From NCBI GenBank assembly GCA_003049465.1, contig PYSS01000164.1:1-64000 (forward strand): 64,000 nucleotides of DNA, given 5' to 3'. Each line of letters starts with the position of its first letter. Position 1 is the first letter of the stretch. This document shows, one piece after another, positions 57,726-64,000 of the stretch. The notes below the pieces were generated by a model. That model searched no databases, was not told where the DNA came from, and saw only the letters and a program-made list of their open reading frames with translations. The stretch comes from Magnaporthiopsis rhizophila (lineage: Eukaryota > Ascomycota > Sordariomycetes > Magnaporthales > Magnaporthaceae). The position numbers and the translations under genes were made by a program.

Positions 57726-59369
57726 ATGGCAGCTCATCCGGGAATCCAACTGGCATGCGCCATGTGGGCGTTGACGATTCTGTCGCTGGCGCTGGTCGTC
57801 GCGCGTCTATACACACGCATTCGCATAATCAAGTTCGTTGGAGCGGAGGATCACATGTACGCATGGACCGGCGTCTTTCTGCTTATATTCACCTGCTCCG
57901 TCCAGGTGGGCGTCCACTACGGCCTTGGTCGCAGTTTTTGGATCCTCAGCTTGGACGATTCGAGCGCCGCCATATTGTGGACCTATATCGCCAACACTTT
58001 CGCAATCACCGGCAACGCTATGGCCAAGCTGTCCATGGGTCTGTTCCTCCTGCGTGTCGTCCAGATCCGGTGGCATAAAATCGCACTTTGGTTCCTCATC
58101 GTCGTCACCGTCGGCACCTCGATCGCCCTCACCATCATGCTCTGGAACCAGACCACGCCCGTCAAGGCCAGCTGGGATCCCATGAGGACACCCGGGACAT
58201 GGAACATCCAGATCCAGCCCGTGAGTGTCGGGCTTGGAGTTTGGTCGAGCATCTGCGACTTCTTCTTCGCCATATTCCCATGGCTGTTCATCTGGTCTTT
58301 ACGCATGCCACAGCGAGAGAAGATTATGCTCGCGAGCGGGATGAGCCTCGGTGTCATGTATGTGCCCTGGTCTGATTCTTTCCTTGGCGTATTCCAGATT
58401 TCCGACTAACATTGGATTGATGCTCAGTGCCGGCATATGCGGCATAGTCAGGACAATTGTGCTCTCCCGACTCAACATTTCCGACTACACCTGTTAGTCT
58501 GACCGCCTTTATGCTTTCTAAGCTTATTGACGCCTGAATATCTAGCTGACTTCTCTTTAGTAAATTTCGTACCATACTTTGGCTGGGCCGGCGCGGAGAT
58601 CGCGGTTGCCATGTTCTGCGTCGGAATTCCTACATTACGGCCCCTGTACATGAAGAAACGCCACGGATTGACGACCGAGTACGGCAACCACGGCCAGGCA
58701 AGCGCCGTTAGCGATGACCGGCTGCCGCGATTTACGATGATGGATCAGAAGAAGGCTGTGGCCAGCCCAGCAACCAGGGATGCCGACATGAGCCAGTCGG
58801 CCTCGTCCCCAAACCTGGCCAACGACCCGGAGGCCAGGGCGGCCGCCGCAATGCTGGATGCTAGAGTGTTGGCGGCGGCCGCTGCCGCCATGTCGAAACC
58901 GGTCGACCTCGAGTCCAGCGCGTCGGCCCGCGACTCTGGGTCCTTCTACGTCCCCAGGGACGAGGAGAGCTTCGGGGCCTTTCTGGATCGGGAGAGGGCC
59001 AGGGAACTCAGCGAGCACAAGCCCCCGAGCATGCCGGGAAGGCCATCAGCGGCACACATGCGCAGCTTCAGCAACAACATCAACTGCCAGAGCCGCTCTC
59101 ATGGTGGCGGCGTCGGGCACAGGTGGCGCGAGGATAACGTGGCCAGACCCGCGACGGCGCACACGGCCAGCAGCGGCCACAGCATGAACAACGTGGGCAA
59201 CTACAGGTGGCGAGACGACAGCGTGGACGCGATACTAGGCCTCTATGACCGGAGCATAGGCGGTGCAGCGGCAGCGGCCAGGGCTGGTGGCGACCGCCGA
59301 GGGATCTGGGTCAGGAACGAGGTCCACGTCAGGCGGGAAGAAGACTCGAACTGGCCACTAAGGAGCTAG
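57726..59369 (+). CDS. Rhodopsin-family (PF20684) integral membrane protein 4
   Basis: Three exons, 57726-58357, 58428-58492 and 58561-59369, 501 residues. ATG 57726 gives MAAHPGIQLACAMWALTILS. Marks: VARLYTRIRIIKFVGAEDHM, AKLSMGLFLLRVVQ, SICDFFFAIFPWLFIWSL, GICGIVRTIVLSRLN, and AEIAVAMFCVGIPTLRPLY. The tail after the last helix is long (over 230 residues), Ala/Ser/Arg-rich, with a repeated short motif (HRWREDN and YRWRDDS). It is longer than the other three copies. A GACTAAC branch site lies in intron 1. Confidence 0.86.
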
Positions 59370-60181
59370 TCGGCCGACATCTTCTCTCACCCATATTTCA
59401 CTTCTTTGTATCATTTTTTTCCCCTGCTATGTTCATCCTGGGCCTTATGACGTTTTTTTTTTCTTTTGTCCCCATCGCCATGTCTTCTCCCTGCTCCAGC
59501 GACGTTCGTTTGTTCCTATCGCTCTAGAGGCAGATTGGAGAAGGATAGATACCCTCGGCAGCACGACGCAAGTCGCCGTTGCCGACACTAAAATTCGCTA
59601 ATTCAGTAATGACTAACCAAACTTGTACGCTATGCATGAACTGAGCGGATTGTACTATCTAGAGTAAGGTGGAATACGTAGTGGATATTAAGGTCTCTAG
59701 CTGGCAACAAGTACTTACCTATTTAGCTACCTACTGCCTCCTGCACACCCTAGGGCGCCAGAGCAGTTAATAGAAAATGTAGAAATATCTGATGCCCCCA
59801 CCTGCTCGTGGTGTTGTGTGCTCGTGCGCTTTTGAAGGCAACAGCGGGGCACGATATGGAGGCGTCCATGGTGCGGCTGAGAGGCAGACTACCAGGCTTC
59901 CAATTTCGAGGCGCCCGACTCTCTGGGCGCGATGGTTGAATCAAGGGGGCAAGTGCGAAGGGCTCATACTAACCGGGCACTTACCCCGCTCATCTAGCCC
60001 AGCCTTTTTCTTGCACCTTCGAATGCCTACATCAAGGGGACATTCCCTGGCAGCACAACTCCGCAACGCACTCTTTTTAGGAGCAGCGAGCACTGTCACA
60101 CAGGATCCTCGTATTGATCTCTTCAGCTCCATTGCAAGAGAAAATTTTCTTCGCCCACTCGGGGAGGCCGAGGCATTCACA
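59370..60181. other. Intergenic or 5' leader of the PAH-domain gene
   Basis: The frame of the next gene's first exon stays open upstream to about 59792, with another ATG at 60023, so the true start could lie here. Otherwise no feature. Confidence 0.4.
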
Positions 60182-63100
60182 ATGGGTCGTCACGCGGCAA
60201 CGCAACCTTCTCCAGATCCCGACACGACGGGGATTTTCGACACCAAAGCAGCCGCTCCGGTCTATGGCGATGCATCAGGAGGCAGGGCCATAAGGGTAGT
60301 GGAGCGGACCATGGGCCCCGATGAGGCAAGGCTCTCGTGGCAGACAGAACCGGTCAGACTCATCGTCTCGGAGCCAAGCTCGCCAATAGACTCGAGGGCG
60401 ATTGAGCAGCCGACGCCACTGATGGCCCAACGGGCGAGCGACAGTCGAGCGATGCCGCAAGCGCAGGCTCCTACCGGAACGCCCGAGATGAACCCGGTCC
60501 CACTTTCAAACCGGGCCAGGATCGAGAAGATATCGAACGTATTGCTTCCGGCAGTGGATGCCGGATCAACGGCTCCGGGGGAAAACAGAAGCATGCAAAA
60601 ATACCACCAACTGGACAGGCTAGAGCAGGAGTGGCATCGCGATGAAGATGGGACGGCGCGACCATTACCTCAGGTCATCCTCCCGACGCCCGTAACGCAA
60701 CAGCTGTACAACGGGGTACTCGAGTATATCAATCCCGGAGCCATTGGTTTGATCCAGGAATATTTCCTCGGAGAGTTTGGAGCTTGCAATGAATGTCACA
60801 AGAAGAAGAGCCAGGTAACAGAATGAATTGCCTATCTTAGAACCTCACGCGTTGTTAGTGGGACGAACAACTCACTAACATACCACTTACAGTGCTCTGC
60901 ATCCCACTTCGACCTCACGCTTTTCGAGCAAGGCTATCTTGAAGAGAAACCCTCGGCATCGGTCGCTCCTGCCGGCCCTGGGCCAGCTGCGGGCAGTCCC
61001 GGTGACGGCGTTTTTGGCGGCCCACTGCAGCCCGAGAACTCTCGGGCCTCTGGGCAGGCCCAGTTTGGAGTCGGCGCCCCCCAGGCTGCCCATGTCAACT
61101 CGTCTGCGTCTTCGGGAGGCCTCGCCCAGGGCCAGCAGCCAATCTTCATCGACGCTCTAAGCTACCTCGATCAGGTCAAAGTTCAGTTCCACGAGAAATT
61201 GGACGTTTATAACATGTTCTTGGACATTATGAAGGACTTCAATTGCCAATCGTAAGTGGTTTTGACCTTGCCCCCCTCCACAGCCCACCGTGACATGCCT
61301 GCCATTGGCTGACCTGGATCAAAGAATCGATACACCGGGTGTTATCAGCAGAGTGTCGGAGCTCTTTGCCGGCCATCCCAACCTCATCCAAGGCTTCAAC
61401 ACATTTCTTTCCCCCGGCTACAGGATAGAGTGCGGGCTGGAAAACAACCCCGATAGTATTCGCGTCACGACTCCCTCGGCCTTGGAGACGCCGCCTCTGG
61501 CTATTGCCGGCCTCGACGACNTCCCCCGGCTACAGGATAGAGTGCGGGCTGGAAAACAACCCCGATAGTATTCGCGTCACGACTCCCTCGGCCTTGGAGA
61601 CGCCGCCTCTGGCTATTGCCGGCCTCGACGACCACCAAATGCCTCCGGGGCCCAATGGCCCGTCACCGCTCACGACTCGAGGAGTGGGCGTTTTGCCTCC
61701 CGCCCCGTCGGACTCGGGCTATGGCTCGTTCGAAACTTGCGGCGTCCTGCGTGCAAAGATTTTGGCGGATCGGTATGCGGCCTCTCAGGTCACCGACGCG
61801 ACCACCCACGACTCCAAGCGGCCGAGGCTGGAAGGCAGCTGGGGCCGGACTGCCAATGACGACGCCGCGACGCGGTACTCGGACGCGGGCAGTCTCTCGG
61901 ATAGTCGGATCGATAGCTGCATTGGCGAGCTCGCCGACGACCTGTTCGACAGCTTGGTCACGCGCTCCGATGTTCCTGTTACCAGGGAGAGCATGCTTCG
62001 CATCCTGCATGTCCTCCCAGGGCTGCTTAAGTACTTTGCGTTGGGGCTCGGATATACCCAAGGCTCGAGGCTGCACCTCAATATCATGTACTTTGTCCAT
62101 ATGAAGCGCCAGTGAGTTCCTCGCCGACCTTGCATCATCCAATGTAACTGGCTGACTCTCATCAACTTCTTCGAATAGTGCCATCACGGCAGCTGTACGG
62201 AATCGCTATCATGGGATGGTGGAAAATGACGCAGCTGCCAGGGTAAGGGCAGAAGACCTGCCCTCCTCATCGGAGCTCGTGCGTGGTTGGCTTGATGATG
62301 CCCATGGGATTCCAGACGGCGAGCAGTCTGGAGTAGTAGTAGACGGCCTCGACGAAGTTGATCAACAAGAGGAGGAGTTCGACGAGGATGGCATCATCCA
62401 GGAGATAGCCGAGTACACCAGACTGATGGTTGGTTCCAACGCCTACCGTTTTCTCCTCGCCAACGTCCGCGCAGAAGCCTCCCTGGCCCAAGACGGTACC
62501 ATGAACAAGATACGCGAGACCATGACTTCGGCACTCTCCCCCATTTGGCGCAGAATAAGTCGGCAACGGCCACCCGACGCCTGCATGGCCACTTTCGTCG
62601 TCAATTGGGAGCCCTTCACCTTCCTGGCAGAACAGGGATACGTCGAGCAGCCCGAAGACGCGATATCCAATGCCGTCACCGTAACAGGCTCGAGCGTTGA
62701 TGCCCAGGCGACCACCGTGGCGCAATACCTCGCCCAAACCTGGCCAGGTATAGGCCTCGACGTGCTGAGCAAGATACAGGACTTGCTCAAGGGTAATGCA
62801 AGTGTCCAAGGTGCGTCAAAGCTGCTTTTTCCCCATGGCATTTCTATGAGGCATAGAGTACTAACAGAAACTGCGCAATAACAGGCATTTTGCGAGACGC
62901 CACAAGATTCGAGGCCAAACTCGAATGTGATGCAATGACAAGACTTGTTTTGGAGGTTCAGGGGACGCCAGAGTCGATTGTTCAAGTCGCCCAAGTGTTT
63001 GCATGGCTCGGCGCCGCGTTGCGCTGTTCGCGTTACATGGACCAGCCGCAGACGGCCTACAGCGTTGCGCACGTCGAGGCTAGTGAGGCATACCGGGGTT

Positions 63101-64000
63101 TGGGGCCCAAGGTCAACTGCAAGATCTCCTTTGGCTACGCGGAGCTGCCGACCATCAACAACTCTCATGGCCAGTGCTGGCATGGGCTCTTCAGGAAGCT
63201 GGCTGTGGTCAAGGGCTTCCCCATCCCTCGCAGACCCGAGCCTGGGTTGGGGCTGGAGATTCCCTTGAACATGATGGCCGCCCTTGTCGGGAGCTCCAGG
63301 CTCGACTTGTTCGACGCAAAGGTCTTTGTAAAGGGCTTCTCGGCCATGCTTGTGCCCACTTTGCGGCATGGGAACATTGTGGTCTGGCATCTTGTCGCGC
63401 AAGGCGACGGCACTCGCGTGTCGTATCTCGACTGGGAGGGCGAGCATGAGCAGCAGCTGACCATGGCAGAGATCGAAACGGCACGGCACATTGTGGGCTG
63501 GTGCTCCGAAGTCACATTCAATGTTGGCGGCCCTGACGCCGAGTACAACATAGGCCGCTCCCTGCTACCCGTCGCCCACGCAGGATGTGTGTTGGAGCGG
63601 GCCCACATCTCAGGCGGGCAGCTCATCCACGGGTCCGTAACTTTTGGTCTGGGGACGAAGGAGAAGCCGATTAACATCACTCACGGTGGCTACATCCCCA
63701 AGCTGAAGTGGGTAGCAGGCAAGTACGTCATCCTCTGGGATGAGGAAGCCAGGAGGGGATGGCTCGTGAACGGCGCCAGCGCGCTACTGCATCTGCTCCG
63801 GGCGTCGCTTGAGCACTGCCAAAGGGACAAGTTCAAGGACGCCTTCCTGTTCGACAAATCCAGCTTCGTCGAGGCCGAGGGGCTCAACAACGCAGACTCG
63901 GCCACCAAGGTGCTCAGGGACGCACGAAATTTACAGCTGCCGCTGTATTCGGAGAGGAGCGAGATTGTGCAGACCGAGACGTCCAAGGGTATGGCTTCCG
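60182..64000 (+). CDS. Fungal-specific large protein with a Sin3-type PAH domain (3' end outside window)
   Basis: Exons: 60182-60814, 60893-61251, 61325-62111 (containing an apparent assembly duplication), 62179-62810 and 62885 to the window edge. The N-terminal part has a half zinc-cluster-like CNECHKKKSQC followed by HFDLTLFEQGY. A paired amphipathic helix domain sits at about residues 297-365: DALSYLDQVKVQF, DVYNMFLDIMKDFN, IDTPGVISRVSELFAGHPNL, IQGFNTFLSPGYRIECG. The rest is not Sin3: it follows a long fungal-restricted family of unknown function, with NGQCWHGLFRKL-like SHGQCWHGLFRK, GFPIPRRPEPGLGLEIPLN, WLVNGASALLHLLRASLE. No Sin3 HDAC-interaction region was seen. ATG 60182 was chosen for its context; 60023 is an alternative. 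Confidence 0.72.
61410..61632 (+). repeat. 111-bp exact tandem copy separated by one N, probable assembly artefact
   Basis: 61410-61520 and 61522-61632 are identical, from TCCCCCGGCTACAGG to GGCCTCGACGAC, with the single N at 61521 between. With both copies plus the N (112 bp) the exon frame breaks; with one copy removed it reads through from GLDD to HQMPPG and all later phases fit. Two contig ends that overlap and were joined by an N explain this best. Confidence 0.85.

Noticed and set aside
57236..58078. Plus-strand open frame of 280 codons
   Set aside because: Overlaps the first exon of the fourth rhodopsin-family gene in another frame and lacks protein character.

Overview
This window looks like nuclear DNA of a filamentous ascomycete (Pezizomycotina, probably a Sordariomycete). 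The evidence is GT-AG introns mostly of about 50-110 bp with CTAAC/CTGAC-like branch sites, strong GC bias in coding third positions, and fungus-specific families: a Zn(II)2Cys6 regulator, a CFEM protein, PF20684 rhodopsin-like receptors, a siderophore transporter, an NLR and DUF6594. I see no tRNA, rRNA or CRISPR array. All exon models were built by hand from splice signals and reading-frame continuity.

Layout. 0.2-7 kb is degenerate: a PIF/Harbinger transposase relic (-), a NACHT NLR-like gene (-) with a broken frame, and a DUF6594 membrane-protein gene (+) split by a 333-bp terminal-inverted-repeat element. 7.4-16.4 kb is dense: a seven-exon glycine-rich-domain protein (+), a Zn2Cys6 transcription factor (-) and an intronless subtilisin-like protease (-). 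19.8-25.9 kb holds a rhodopsin-family membrane protein (+) tail to tail with a GPI-type CFEM protein (-), then an Ap4A phosphorylase-like gene (-). 26.6-31.0 kb is a gene graveyard: relics of an MmgE/PrpD enzyme, a Zn2Cys6 regulator, a short-chain dehydrogenase, a dienelactone hydrolase and an MFS permease. 31.3-35.9 kb has an intact UNC93-like transporter, a secreted glutamyl-endopeptidase-like protease and a small hypothetical gene. 37-54 kb carries a second rhodopsin-family gene, a secreted tyrosinase, a shortened endonuclease/exonuclease/phosphatase protein, a SIT-type siderophore transporter, a YtcJ-like amidohydrolase and a third rhodopsin-family gene. 57.7-64 kb has a fourth rhodopsin-family gene and the first five exons of a large protein with a Sin3-type PAH domain, cut by the window edge.

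Themes. Secreted and surface proteins are frequent: CFEM, tyrosinase, two proteases, four PF20684 receptors, a siderophore transporter. The siderophore transporter has two ATCTGATAA sites in its promoter region, the known target of fungal iron-responsive GATA repressors. The 26.6-31.0 kb relics look like one decayed catabolic or secondary-metabolism cluster. Assembly quality varies: Ns at 22066, 43934-43943, 44988 and 61521, homopolymers up to about 100 bp, and a 111-bp exact duplication around the N at 61521 that is probably an assembly join.
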